Positions 1-5,792 of a stretch of DNA of 6,687 nucleotides are shown here, piece after piece; positions within the stretch are counted from its first letter, which is position 1; every line of letters starts with the position of its first letter. Made by a program: the position numbers and the translations under genes. Origin of the DNA: Pseudomonadota bacterium (lineage in GTDB: Bacteria > Pseudomonadota > Gammaproteobacteria > Steroidobacterales > Steroidobacteraceae); contig JAJZFQ010000219.1 of the NCBI GenBank assembly GCA_021805275.1, forward strand, positions 1 through 6,687, read 5' to 3'. The notes beneath the pieces are model-generated. The model was not told where the DNA came from and did no database searches. It was given only the letters and a program-made list of their open reading frames with translations.

Positions 1-598
1 GCAGCCGCCCCAGCAGCCCTTTCAGCTCCGGCCGGTAGGCGGCAAGCCCGTCCGCGCGGCCCCCGACAATGCGCACCAGATCGTCCACGGCCCGCTCGAA
101 CTGCTCGTTGACCACGACATAGTCGAACTCGCTCCAGTGCGCCATGTCCCCGACCGCCTCGTGTAGGCGCCGCGCGATGACCTCACCGGAATCCGTGGCT
201 CGGCCGCGCAGCCGCTGCTCGAGTGCCTCGCGCGAGGGCGGCAGGACGAAGATCGTCTGGCATTGCGGCAGCGCGGCGCGCACCTGGCGGGCGCCCTGCC
301 AGTCGATCTCGAGCACGATGTCGGTGCCCGCGGCGAGCTGCCGCTCGACCGGCTCGCGCGCGGTACCGTAGTAGTTGCCGAACACCCGGGCATGCTCGAG
401 AAAGCGACCCTCGGCGACCATGCGTTCGAACTGCTCCACGCTGACGAAGTGGTACTCCCGGCCGTCGGCCTCCGTGGGGCGCTGGGGCCGGGTGGTGTGG
501 GAGATCGACAGGCGCAGCGCGGGCCGGCGCTCGAGCAGGACCCGCACCAGCGAGGTCTTGCCCGCGCCCGAGGGCGCCGCGAGCACGAACAGCCGGCC
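1..598 (-). other. gmk: Guanylate kinase domain of the fusion (gmk part), lacking its own start codon
   Basis: This is the second half of the fused frame, listed separately so the kinase is not missed. It begins [16 protein letters not shown] at fusion residue 212, aligning with residue 4 or so of E. coli Gmk. Visible motifs are the P-loop GAGKTS (222-227), SHTTR (244-248) and the following E-x-x-G-x-x-Y of the GMP-binding part, FGNYYGT (284-290), [10 protein letters not shown] (309-318), the lid region [16 protein letters not shown] and a late FDYVVVN. All key kinase elements are present, so the domain should be active. The window cuts it after ELKGLLGRL, about where family members end, so probably only a few codons are missing. 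Gmk is normally essential, so this is probably the cell's only copy, but one window cannot show that. Confidence 0.9.
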
Positions 599-1231
599 GC
601 GCCGCGGTCCATCCAGACCCTCCGCGGCGGGCCCGGCGGCAAACAATTCCCGCGCGCGCGCCGCGAGTTCGCGCAGCGCCTGCCCGCGATGGCTCACGGC
701 GTTCTTCTGCGCCGGGGCGAGTTGCGCGGCGGTCCGCGCCGACCCGAGCGGCTGGAAAATCGGGTCGTAGCCGAAGCCGCCCGCGCCGCGTGGCGCGAGC
801 GTGATGTGCCCCTCCCAGCAGCCCGTGGCGAGGACCGGGTTCGGATCCTCGCCCCCGCGCACCAGCGCGATGACGCACTGGTAGCGCGCCCCGCGCGCCT
901 CCTGCGGCACGCCCGCGAGCTCGGCGAGGAGCTTGCGCACATTCGCCTCGTCACGGGCACCCTCCCCGGCGTAACGGGCCGAGAAGACGCCCGGCCGCCC
1001 CTGCAGCGCGTCGACTTCGATGCCGGAGTCGTCGGCGAGCGCCGGCAGACCACTCAGCCGCGCCGCATGACGGGCCTTCAGCAGCGCATTGTCCCGGAAG
1101 GTCACCCCGGTCTCGGGCGGGGGGTCGATGCCGAAGGCCGCCTGCGGCAGCACGGCCAGGCTCGAGGGGGCGAGCAACTCCGCCAGCTCCCGGAGCTTGC
1201 CCGCGTTGCCGCTGGCCAGAACGACTTTCAC
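1..1231 (-). CDS. rdgB-gmk: RdgB-Gmk fusion: XTP/dITP diphosphatase joined to guanylate kinase (3' end cut by window edge)
   Basis: One frame runs from a GTG at 1231 to the window edge; I read all 410 codons and found no stop. Residues 1-197 are a full-length RdgB/HAM1 pyrophosphatase, which removes pyrophosphate from ITP, dITP and XTP so they stay out of DNA and RNA. Its family motifs are intact: SGNAGK (7-12), ADDSG (66-70, with the catalytic Asp region), GGFGYDP (151-157) and KNAVSHRG (176-183). A linker of about 14 residues (198-211), rich in Ala, Gly and Pro, leads into a guanylate kinase (212 onward), which makes GDP from GMP and ATP. The GTG start overlaps the rph stop as GTGA, suggesting translational coupling. 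E. coli makes these as separate proteins of 197 and 207 residues. No in-frame ATG or GTG lies between the domains; the only weak internal candidate is a TTG at 646. The coding frame is seen directly; that one polypeptide is made is inferred. Confidence 0.88.
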   Translation of the reverse strand, partial: MKVVLASGNAGKLRELAELLAPSSLAVLPQAAFGIDPPPETGVTFRDNALLKARHAARLSGLPALADDSGIEVDALQGRPGVFSARYAGEGARDEANVRKLLAELAGVPQEARGARYQCVIALVRGGEDPNPVLATGCWEGHITLAPRGAGGFGYDPIFQPLGSARTAAQLAPAQKNAVSHRGQALRELAARARELFAAGPAAEGLDGPRRGRLFVLAAPSGAGKTSLVRVLLERRPALRLSISHTTRPQRPTEADGREYHFVSVEQFERMVAEGRFLEHARVFGNYYGTAREPVERQLAAGTDIVLEIDWQGARQVRAALPQCQTIFVLPPSREALEQRLRGRATDSGEVIARRLHEAVGDMAHWSEFDYVVVNEQFERAVDDLVRIVGGRADGLAAYRPELKGLLGRL

Positions 1232-1947
1232 GCCTCGATGGCCCGGCTCTGCAGCGGGAACAGCCGCTCGATGCCGCCGGCGGCCAGCGCGAGCATCGCG
1301 TCGAGCTCGTGCCGACGGAAGGCGTGGCCCTCGGCCGTACCCTGCACTTCGATGAACGCGCCACCGTCGTTCATCACCACATTCATGTCCACCTCGGCCT
1401 GCGAGTCCTCGGCATAATCCAGGTCGAGGACCGGAAGCCCGCCGACGATACCGACCGAGACAGCCGCCACCTGGCCGTGCAGCGGTGTGCGGGCAATCAG
1501 CCGCCGACGCTCCAGTCCGCGGCACGCCTGCGCCAGAGCGACGAAACCGCCGGCGATCGAAGCCGTCCGGGTGCCGCCATCGGCCTGCAGCACGTCGCAG
1601 TCGAGGGTGACGGTGCGCTCCCCGAGCGCCTTCAGATCGACCACGGCGCGCAGCGAGCGGCCGATCAGGCGCTGGATCTCCAGGGTACGGCCGCTTTGCT
1701 TGCCCCGGGCCGCCTCGCGCGCCGAGCGCGTGTGGGTCGCGCGGGGCAACATGCCGTACTCGGCGGTGATCCAGCCCTGGCCCTTGCCGCGCAGAAACGC
1801 CGGCACGGTCTCCTCGACGCTGGCGGTGCACAGGACCTGGGTATCGCCGAACTCCACCAGCACCGCCCCCTCGGCATGCTTGGCGAAGCGGCGCGTGAAG
1901 GTCACGGGCCGCATCTGCTCGGCATCGCGTCCACTCGGTCGGGTCAT
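1228..1947 (-). CDS. rph: Ribonuclease PH (tRNA 3'-end processing phosphorolytic exoribonuclease)
   Basis: This encodes 239 residues, the usual size for RNase PH (about 238). The enzyme trims nucleotides 3' of the CCA end of tRNA precursors using phosphate, releasing nucleoside diphosphates, and works as a hexameric ring in the cytoplasm. Recognisable blocks are [35 protein letters not shown] N-terminal sequence, [22 protein letters not shown] (58-79), [16 protein letters not shown] (85-100) and [17 protein letters not shown] (115-131). Arg87 and Arg127 match the phosphate-binding arginines, and [17 protein letters not shown] (176-192) carries the metal-binding acidic residues. The ATG at 1947 gives the family length; the frame stays open upstream, but that extension overlaps the phosphatase gene and resembles nothing. 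Only a weak Shine-Dalgarno-like AGCGAG precedes it. It lies 14 nt after the phosphatase stop and overlaps the next gene by 4 nt. Confidence 0.96.
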   Translation of the reverse strand: MTRPSGRDAEQMRPVTFTRRFAKHAEGAVLVEFGDTQVLCTASVEETVPAFLRGKGQGWITAEYGMLPRATHTRSAREAARGKQSGRTLEIQRLIGRSLRAVVDLKALGERTVTLDCDVLQADGGTRTASIAGGFVALAQACRGLERRRLIARTPLHGQVAAVSVGIVGGLPVLDLDYAEDSQAEVDMNVVMNDGGAFIEVQGTAEGHAFRRHELDAMLALAAGGIERLFPLQSRAIEA

Positions 1948-1961
1948 CTGTGAACTCGCTG

Positions 1962-2711
1962 TTATTTGTCGCCGAGCCACCGCAGTGCGGCGGCCGAGGT
2001 GTTGTCGCTGCCGCTGCCGGCGCGCCGCACCGCCCGCCGGGCCAGCTCGAGCACCTTCTCGCGCAGCGGCGCCGGGGGCGGACCGAACTCGCTCGCGAGC
2101 TCCTCGTCCTTCAGCGGCCCCCAGAGGCCGTCGCTGCACACGAGCAGCGCATCGCCGGACTCGAGCGGCCGGCGCCGCGTGAGCGCCATGTCGGGCAGAA
2201 TCGGGCCACCACCGAGGCAGCATTCAACATAATTGCGCATCGGGTGGGCCTGCGCCTGCTCGGCGGTGATCAGTCCCTCGCGCAGCAGCCCCTCGACGTG
2301 ACTGTGGTCTCGGCTGCGCCCGATGAGCTTAGCGCCGCGCACGTGGTAAATACGGCTGTCGCCGATGTGCGCCCACCAGGAGGCGCCCTGCTGCACCAGA
2401 CACAGCGCGCAGGTGGCACGGGGGCGCTGGTCGATCGGCGCATCGGCGCCGAGCTTCACGACGGCATCGTGCGCGCGGCCGAGCGTCAGGTGCAGAAACC
2501 CCAATGGATCGAACAGCGGCTGCGCGGCCTGGCGGAACGCCTCGATGACGGTCTGCCGGGCGACTTCTGCGGCGCGTCCGCCGTCGGCATAGCCGCCCAT
2601 GCCGTCAACGACGAGCAGCAGCGCCGCGTGCTCGCTCACCGAGACCGCAACCCGGTCCTGATTCTCCCCGCGTCCGCCCTGCAGGCTGACGTCGGCGTAG
2701 TCGATCCGCAA
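1962..2711 (-). CDS. PP2C-family (PPM) serine/threonine protein phosphatase
   Basis: A 249-residue, metal-dependent PPM/PP2C phosphatase, the size of the minimal bacterial Stp1/PrpC type, with no membrane segment or extra domain. It should remove phosphate from Ser or Thr in proteins in the cytoplasm. All core motifs are visible: GRGENQDR (13-20), [12 protein letters not shown] (35-45, metal-binding Asp36), [13 protein letters not shown] (114-126), [16 protein letters not shown] (134-149), [13 protein letters not shown] (156-168), [10 protein letters not shown] (189-198, Asp194) and [11 protein letters not shown] (233-243). The start is a TTG at 2711; an in-frame TAA at 2730-2732 leaves no upstream ATG or GTG, and the first motif begins only 12 codons in. 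The leader shows only a weak CGGG. It is probably first in an operon with rph and rdgB-gmk. A Ser/Thr kinase is often encoded next to such phosphatases; none is in this window. Confidence 0.93.
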   Translation of the reverse strand: MRIDYADVSLQGGRGENQDRVAVSVSEHAALLLVVDGMGGYADGGRAAEVARQTVIEAFRQAAQPLFDPLGFLHLTLGRAHDAVVKLGADAPIDQRPRATCALCLVQQGASWWAHIGDSRIYHVRGAKLIGRSRDHSHVEGLLREGLITAEQAQAHPMRNYVECCLGGGPILPDMALTRRRPLESGDALLVCSDGLWGPLKDEELASEFGPPPAPLREKVLELARRAVRRAGSGSDNTSAAALRWLGDK

Positions 2712-2787
2712 TTGACGCCCGTATATCTGTTAAAGTTCGGGGTCCGCTTTATATCACCCCAGGACGCCTGGAGCGTAGCGTTTCCAC
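2712..2787. promoter_or_regulatory. Divergent promoter region between the phosphatase operon and yicC (candidate)
   Basis: This 76-bp gap separates two divergent genes and is clearly richer in A and T than its surroundings, so promoters for both directions should lie here. TTTATATC at 2748-2755 contains -10-like hexamers on both strands: TATATC on plus, TATAAA on minus. GATATA on the minus strand (2727 to 2722) is another. TTGACG at 2712-2717 is a good plus-strand -35 sequence but has no -10 partner 16-18 bp downstream. A short inverted repeat, GGGGT at 2739-2743 and ACCCC at 2756-2760, flanks the shared TTTATATC and could be an operator. No exact promoter can be assigned by eye. Confidence 0.4.
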
Positions 2788-3651
2788 TTGATTTCCAGCA
2801 TGACAGGCTTCGCTCGGCGCGAGAGTTCCGGACCCTGGGGCAGTCTCGTGTGCGAGCTGCGCAGCGTCAATCACCGGTTTCTCGAAACCGGCTTCCGACT
2901 GCCCGAGGAGCTGCGCGCCTCGGAGGGGGATCTGCGCCAGCGACTCGCCCAGGAGGTGCGGCGCGGCAAGGTCGACTGCACGCTCACCTACCGGCCGACG
3001 CAGGCCTCGGCGGCGAGCCTCGAGGTCGACGCACTCGCGCTCGAGCGGCTCACCACCCGCGTCGGGGAGCTCGGCCGCGCCTTCCCGGCGGGCGCGGTGA
3101 ATCTGCTCGAAGTCCTGCGCTGGCCCGGCATCCTCAAGGACCCCGGCACCGGCGGCGAGGTGCTGCTCACGGCGGCCCGGGAGCTGTTCGAGGCGGCCGT
3201 GGCGGAGCTGTGCGCGGCGCGCAACCGCGAGGGCGAGAAACTGCGCGAGGTGCTCGAGCAACGCTGCGCGGCGCTCGAGGTCCTGGTCAAGCAGGTCCAG
3301 GGACGCCTCCCCGAGGTGCACGCCCGCCTCACCACGCGGGTCCGTGAACGGGTCAAGGAGCTCGCCGGGGGGGCCGACCCGGACCGGCTCGAGCAGGAAA
3401 TCGCCCTCCTGCTGCAGCGGCTCGATGTCGACGAGGAGCTCGAGCGGCTCGCGGGCCACATCACGGAAGTCCGCCGCGTGCTCGCGGGGCGCGAGCCGGC
3501 CGGCCGGCGACTCGACTTCCTGATGCAGGAGCTGAACCGCGAGGCCAATACGCTCTCCTCGAAGTCCCAGGACCTCGAGACCACGCGCTGCGCGGTGGAC
3601 ATGAAAGTCCTGATCGAGCAGATGCGCGAGCAGGTGCAGAACGCCGAATAG
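2788..3651 (+). CDS. yicC: YicC family endoribonuclease
   Basis: With the TTG start at 2788 the product is 287 residues, the same length as E. coli YicC, and similar end to end. The N-terminal YicC-like half begins MISSMTGFARRE and has ELRSVNHRFLETGFRLPEELR (23-43) and RRGKVDCTLTYRP (57-69). The C-terminal DUF1732 half has RLEQEIALLLQRLDVDEELERL, then GRRLDFLMQELNREANTLSSKS and a VLIEQMREQVQNAE ending, with long predicted helices. Members of this family have been reported as endoribonucleases acting in RNA turnover; the stress-related role proposed in E. coli is not testable here. The TTG is preferred because family members keep about three residues before SMTGFAR; the ATG at 2800 would give 283 residues. 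A GGAG at 2770-2773 lies 14 nt before the TTG, rather far. In many relatives gmk follows yicC; here it does not. Confidence 0.95.
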   Translation: MISSMTGFARRESSGPWGSLVCELRSVNHRFLETGFRLPEELRASEGDLRQRLAQEVRRGKVDCTLTYRPTQASAASLEVDALALERLTTRVGELGRAFPAGAVNLLEVLRWPGILKDPGTGGEVLLTAARELFEAAVAELCAARNREGEKLREVLEQRCAALEVLVKQVQGRLPEVHARLTTRVRERVKELAGGADPDRLEQEIALLLQRLDVDEELERLAGHITEVRRVLAGREPAGRRLDFLMQELNREANTLSSKSQDLETTRCAVDMKVLIEQMREQVQNAE

Positions 3652-3672
3652 CGTTGCGCGGTGCCCGAGCGC

Positions 3673-3690
3673 CCGGCGTTGCACCGCCGG
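3673..3690 (+). terminator. Small hairpin after yicC (weak terminator candidate)
   Basis: CCGGCG at 3673-3678 and CGCCGG at 3685-3690 form a 6-bp all-GC stem with a 6-nt loop, 21 nt after the yicC stop codon. There is no T-run downstream, and short GC stems arise often by chance in DNA of this composition. Confidence 0.25.
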
Positions 3691-3776
3691 CGACTGAAGG
3701 TCTGCTGATTCCCGCCGGCAGCCTCTCGGCGGCGTGACCGCGGGCCTCTCCCCCCGGGTCCCTGTCTGTCCTGGAT

Positions 3777-3813
3777 GCGCACCGTGACCGGTCGCCATCC
3801 GGATACGGTGCGC
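3777..3813. terminator. Interrupted 13-bp inverted repeat between convergent genes (bidirectional terminator candidate)
   Basis: GCGCACCGT (3777-3785) and ACGGTGCGC (3805-3813) are a perfect 9-bp inverted repeat. Inside it, CCGG (3788-3791) pairs with CCGG (3799-3802) around the 7-nt loop TCGCCAT, giving a hairpin of 9 + 4 bp with one 2-by-2 internal loop. It sits 15 nt past the stop of the minus-strand gene ending at 3829 and 125 nt past the yicC stop, where two convergent transcripts must end. Neither side has a T-run, so it may act as a pause or RNA-stabilising hairpin rather than a classical intrinsic terminator. Confidence 0.5.
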
Positions 3814-3828
3814 CGCACGGCGGGCAAG

Positions 3829-4431
3829 TCAGCCGCTGCGCCGCTTGGTGGCCTTCCAGTCGCGGTTGATCCGATTCAGATCGAACCCCTTCGGATCGAA
3901 TACACCGCCCACCCAGCACGCCAGTTCTTCATGCTGCTCGTGCCGGCGGTCGGCGAGTATCTTCAGAAACTCGCCGTAGGCATGCGGACCGCCGACATCC
4001 TCGGGCGGGCAGGCATTCTCGCCGGCGAGGCAAATCGGTCGTGTTGCATCGCTGCGCGCCGAGGTCCGCACCGGTTCGATGACAATCCGATGCACCCAGC
4101 CGTCTCCCATGTCGTAGCGGTACTCGAATTCCCCCCGCGGCCCGAGCTCAGCCGCCACGGCAGCCACCGAGACCCGCCGTTCATCCCGATAGCGACTGGC
4201 CTCCTCTTCGGACTCCGCCTCAGCGATCCACCAGTCGGGCGCCACCAGAGCGGCGCCGATCTCAAATTCATGCGCGTGGGAGTCCGTCCAGCCCATCACC
4301 CACTGCAGGTAATGGTGCAGCGTCGCGAGCGTCCAATTGTTCGGGACAAGCACCCGTCGCCACACCAGAGGCACCACGTCCAGCAGTTCGATGCGCAGCG
4401 CCACGGCTTCAGGTCGAGGTTGTTTTGGCAT
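3829..4431 (-). CDS. Plasmid pRiA4b ORF-3-like family protein
   Basis: A 200-residue protein matching the plasmid pRiA4b ORF-3-like family (PF07929), sometimes labelled an IS1096-associated TnpR-like protein. Its biochemical role is unknown. The family signature is complete: LRIELLDVVPLVWRRVLVP (12-30), TLATLHHYLQWVMGWTDSHAHEFEIG (34-59), FEYRYDMGDGWVHRIVIEP (102-120), CPPEDVGGPHAYGEFLKIL (141-159), and a final HEQHEELACWVGGVFDPKGFDLNRIN (164-189) with a basic tail. The ATG at 4431 is the only plausible start: an in-frame TGA lies five codons upstream, and AGAGAG sits about 4 nt before it. First codons such as AAA, CAA, CCT and CGA are less GC-biased than in the housekeeping genes nearby, which fits acquisition by transfer. 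No transposase, IS end or partner gene is visible beside it. It appears intact and monocistronic. Confidence 0.88.
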   Translation of the reverse strand: MPKQPRPEAVALRIELLDVVPLVWRRVLVPNNWTLATLHHYLQWVMGWTDSHAHEFEIGAALVAPDWWIAEAESEEEASRYRDERRVSVAAVAAELGPRGEFEYRYDMGDGWVHRIVIEPVRTSARSDATRPICLAGENACPPEDVGGPHAYGEFLKILADRRHEQHEELACWVGGVFDPKGFDLNRINRDWKATKRRSG

Positions 4432-5187
4432 TGGCTCTCTGCTTCATCCCGGATAGCCACCGTGCAGGGATCCTGCGCGCACTGTGGACGGCGACGAAGA
4501 TTCACGCCGCACACCGATCTTACCGCCTGCGCTTGCCGGTCCGATCAAATCCCTTCGGCCGGCAGCGGCAAGCGCGCTCTGGAGCCGCCAACGAGAGCCC
4601 CGCAGGGCCCGAGAGATTCAGCTCTCGCGTGCCGGCGAGACACTGCCCTCCACGCGGCGCTCCCGAAGGACAGCCCCGGGGGAGGCGGTGCGCTGCGCCT
4701 CGAGGCACTGGACAGCCCCTCACCCGATTTACCGAGGCGGGATATCCGGACGTGTTGGCCCATTGTTCCGGTCGCTGCAGGACGGCGATCGCCGTCAGAA
4801 GAATAGCATTTCTCTTCGTAGGCTCCGAGCGTGCCGGGCACGTCACGACGATCGGCTATTCCCAGGTTGAATCGGGTGCGGCAAAGTCGCTCAACCCGCT
4901 GAGGCACCTGCCCCACATCCTCAAACAACGCGCGCAACAAGACCGCAACGCCGCCGAGGCCCGATGAGCGTGCCACCCGCAGCACAGCCCCGGCCGGCGG
5001 GTGCGCTCGCTCATAACCTGGAACAGGATGGCGCGTCAGACAAGACGCCGATGCCGGACCGATGCGCAGCATCCGGCAGTCGATTAAACCGGCTGGGGTG
5101 CCCCAGGCCCTCAGTGAAGTCCGCGACCCCGCGCCCAGGCCGGACTGCTCAGTCGCACCGGGGGGCGCAGAGGCTCACCGACTCGCA
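4432..5187. other. Intergenic stretch of about 0.75 kb with no recognisable gene
   Basis: Several open frames cross this stretch on both strands, but none resembles a family I know, none has a convincing ribosome binding site, and their Arg/Ala/Pro-rich composition is typical of chance frames in GC-rich DNA. The upstream control region of the 4431 gene must lie at its left end, though no clear promoter is visible. A hairpin can be drawn at 5052-5078: TGCCGGA and TCCGGCA form a perfect 7-bp inverted repeat, and the sequence between contains GATGC/GCATC. No tRNA, IS end or long direct repeat was seen. It may be decayed coding DNA. Confidence 0.5.
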
Positions 5188-5207
5188 GCTGCGGCTGCCT
5201 CCGCAGC
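5188..5207. repeat. Small inverted repeat next to the DUF1993 terminator
   Basis: GCTGCGG (5188-5194) and CCGCAGC (5201-5207) form a perfect 7-bp stem with a 6-nt loop, 7 bp from the larger hairpin at 5215-5251. It could be a second, backup hairpin at the 3' end of the DUF1993 transcript, or chance. Confidence 0.35.
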
Positions 5208-5214
5208 GACGCAG

Positions 5215-5251
5215 CCGGCCGTCCGGCGCAATGGCCCCGCCGGACGGCCGG
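5215..5251 (-). terminator. Strong hairpin terminator of the DUF1993 gene
   Basis: CCGGCCGTCCGGCG (5215-5228) and CGCCGGACGGCCGG (5238-5251) are a perfect 14-bp inverted repeat with a 9-nt loop. On the minus strand the stem begins 11 nt after the TGA at 5263-5265, the expected place for a transcription terminator. There is no T-run after it (CTGCGTCG follows), as is common for hairpins in GC-rich genomes. No gene abuts it on the left, so termination of DUF1993 is its likely purpose. Confidence 0.72.
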
Positions 5252-5262
5252 TGCTCGCACTC

Positions 5263-5781
5263 TCAGACCATCGTCATGGGAATACCGGCGAGGAAGTCGC
5301 GCTTGCCGAGCTCAACGCCCGAGTGGCGCAGGATCCCGTACGCGGTGCTGATGTGGAAGTAGAAGTTCGGCAGCACGAAGTGGTTGAAGTAGTCCACCCC
5401 GCGCATCTTCGCCTTGTTCTCACGACCCATCGGGAAGATCACCTCGCGCTCGGCCGAGCCGTCGATCCTGGCCGTGTCGAGCGTTTTGACGAAGGCGATC
5501 GTCTTGGCGATGCGCGCCTTCAGCTCCGCAATCGTCTGCTCGGTGTCTTCGTGCTTGGGCGGCTCGATGCCGGCGAGCCGCGCACCGCCATTCTTGGCCG
5601 AGTCGCAGGCAATCTGCACCTGGCGGGTGAGCGGGAACATGTCCGGAAACAGCCGCGCGTTGAGGAGTACCGCCGCGTCGATCTTCTTCGCCGCGGCATA
5701 GGTTTGCGCCTTATCGAGCATCGAGACGAGTGCGTTGAGTCCAATCTCGAATGAGGACAGTGCTGCGTTTGACATCGACAT
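5263..5781 (-). CDS. DUF1993 family protein
   Basis: A 172-residue protein of the DUF1993 family (PF09351), close to the usual length of about 170. The family has no established activity; I recall it being related to the DinB/YfiT-like four-helix fold, which is not demonstrated here. Family blocks are clear: LLDKAQTYAAAKKIDAAVLLNARLFPDMFPLTRQVQIACDSAK-like sequence across residues 21-63, RLAGIEPPKHEDTEQTIAELKARIAKTIAF (68-97), then VDYFNHFVLPNFYFHISTAYGILRHSGVELGKRDFL (129-164). There is no signal peptide or membrane segment, so it is probably cytoplasmic. The ATG at 5781 has a good Shine-Dalgarno, GAGGT at 5788-5792, 6 nt upstream; the ATG at 5775 is a less likely alternative. It is a single-gene unit with its own terminator hairpin. 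The gene looks complete. Confidence 0.92.
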   Translation of the reverse strand: MSMSNAALSSFEIGLNALVSMLDKAQTYAAAKKIDAAVLLNARLFPDMFPLTRQVQIACDSAKNGGARLAGIEPPKHEDTEQTIAELKARIAKTIAFVKTLDTARIDGSAEREVIFPMGRENKAKMRGVDYFNHFVLPNFYFHISTAYGILRHSGVELGKRDFLAGIPMTMV

Positions 5782-5787
5782 GAAGTG

Positions 5788-5792
5788 ACCTC
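5788..5792 (-). promoter_or_regulatory. Ribosome binding site of the DUF1993 gene
   Basis: GAGGT on the minus strand, 6 nt before the ATG at 5781. It is the best-placed Shine-Dalgarno sequence in the window and decides the start in favour of 5781 over the ATG at 5775. Confidence 0.75.

Noticed and set aside
22..612. A separate gene from the SD-preceded ATG at 612
   Set aside because: Its product ([13 protein letters not shown]...) is Arg/Ser/Cys-rich with no motif and overlaps the intact kinase frame throughout. The start signal is recorded as a finding instead.
183..878. 231-codon minus-strand frame overlapping rdgB-gmk
   Set aside because: It is the same strand read one base off; extreme Arg/Ala content and no motif. 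The real frame carries all RdgB and Gmk motifs.
263..1417. 384-codon plus-strand open frame opposite the fusion gene
   Set aside because: It reads the exact complement codons of rdgB-gmk; the translation matches no family and is rich in Arg, Gly and His, as expected for an antisense shadow in GC-rich DNA.
2712..2740. Plus-strand sigma-70 promoter built on TTGACG at 2712
   Set aside because: At spacers of 16-18 bp the downstream hexamers are AGTTCG, GTTCGG or TTCGGG, none like a -10 element.
1950..3347. 465-codon plus-strand open frame across the phosphatase and yicC
   Set aside because: It runs antisense to the phosphatase and then out of frame in yicC; both real genes are fully supported by motifs.
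2749..3798. 349-codon minus-strand frame opposite yicC
   Set aside because: It is the complementary-codon shadow of yicC; repeated Leu/Glu/Arg patterns mirror the YicC helices and no independent similarity is visible.
4545..5072. 175-codon minus-strand frame between the pRiA4b-like and DUF1993 genes
   Set aside because: A middle part looks mildly protein-like (FEDVGQVPQRVERL), but there is no recognisable family, no ribosome binding site, and overlapping open frames of equal quality exist on the plus strand.
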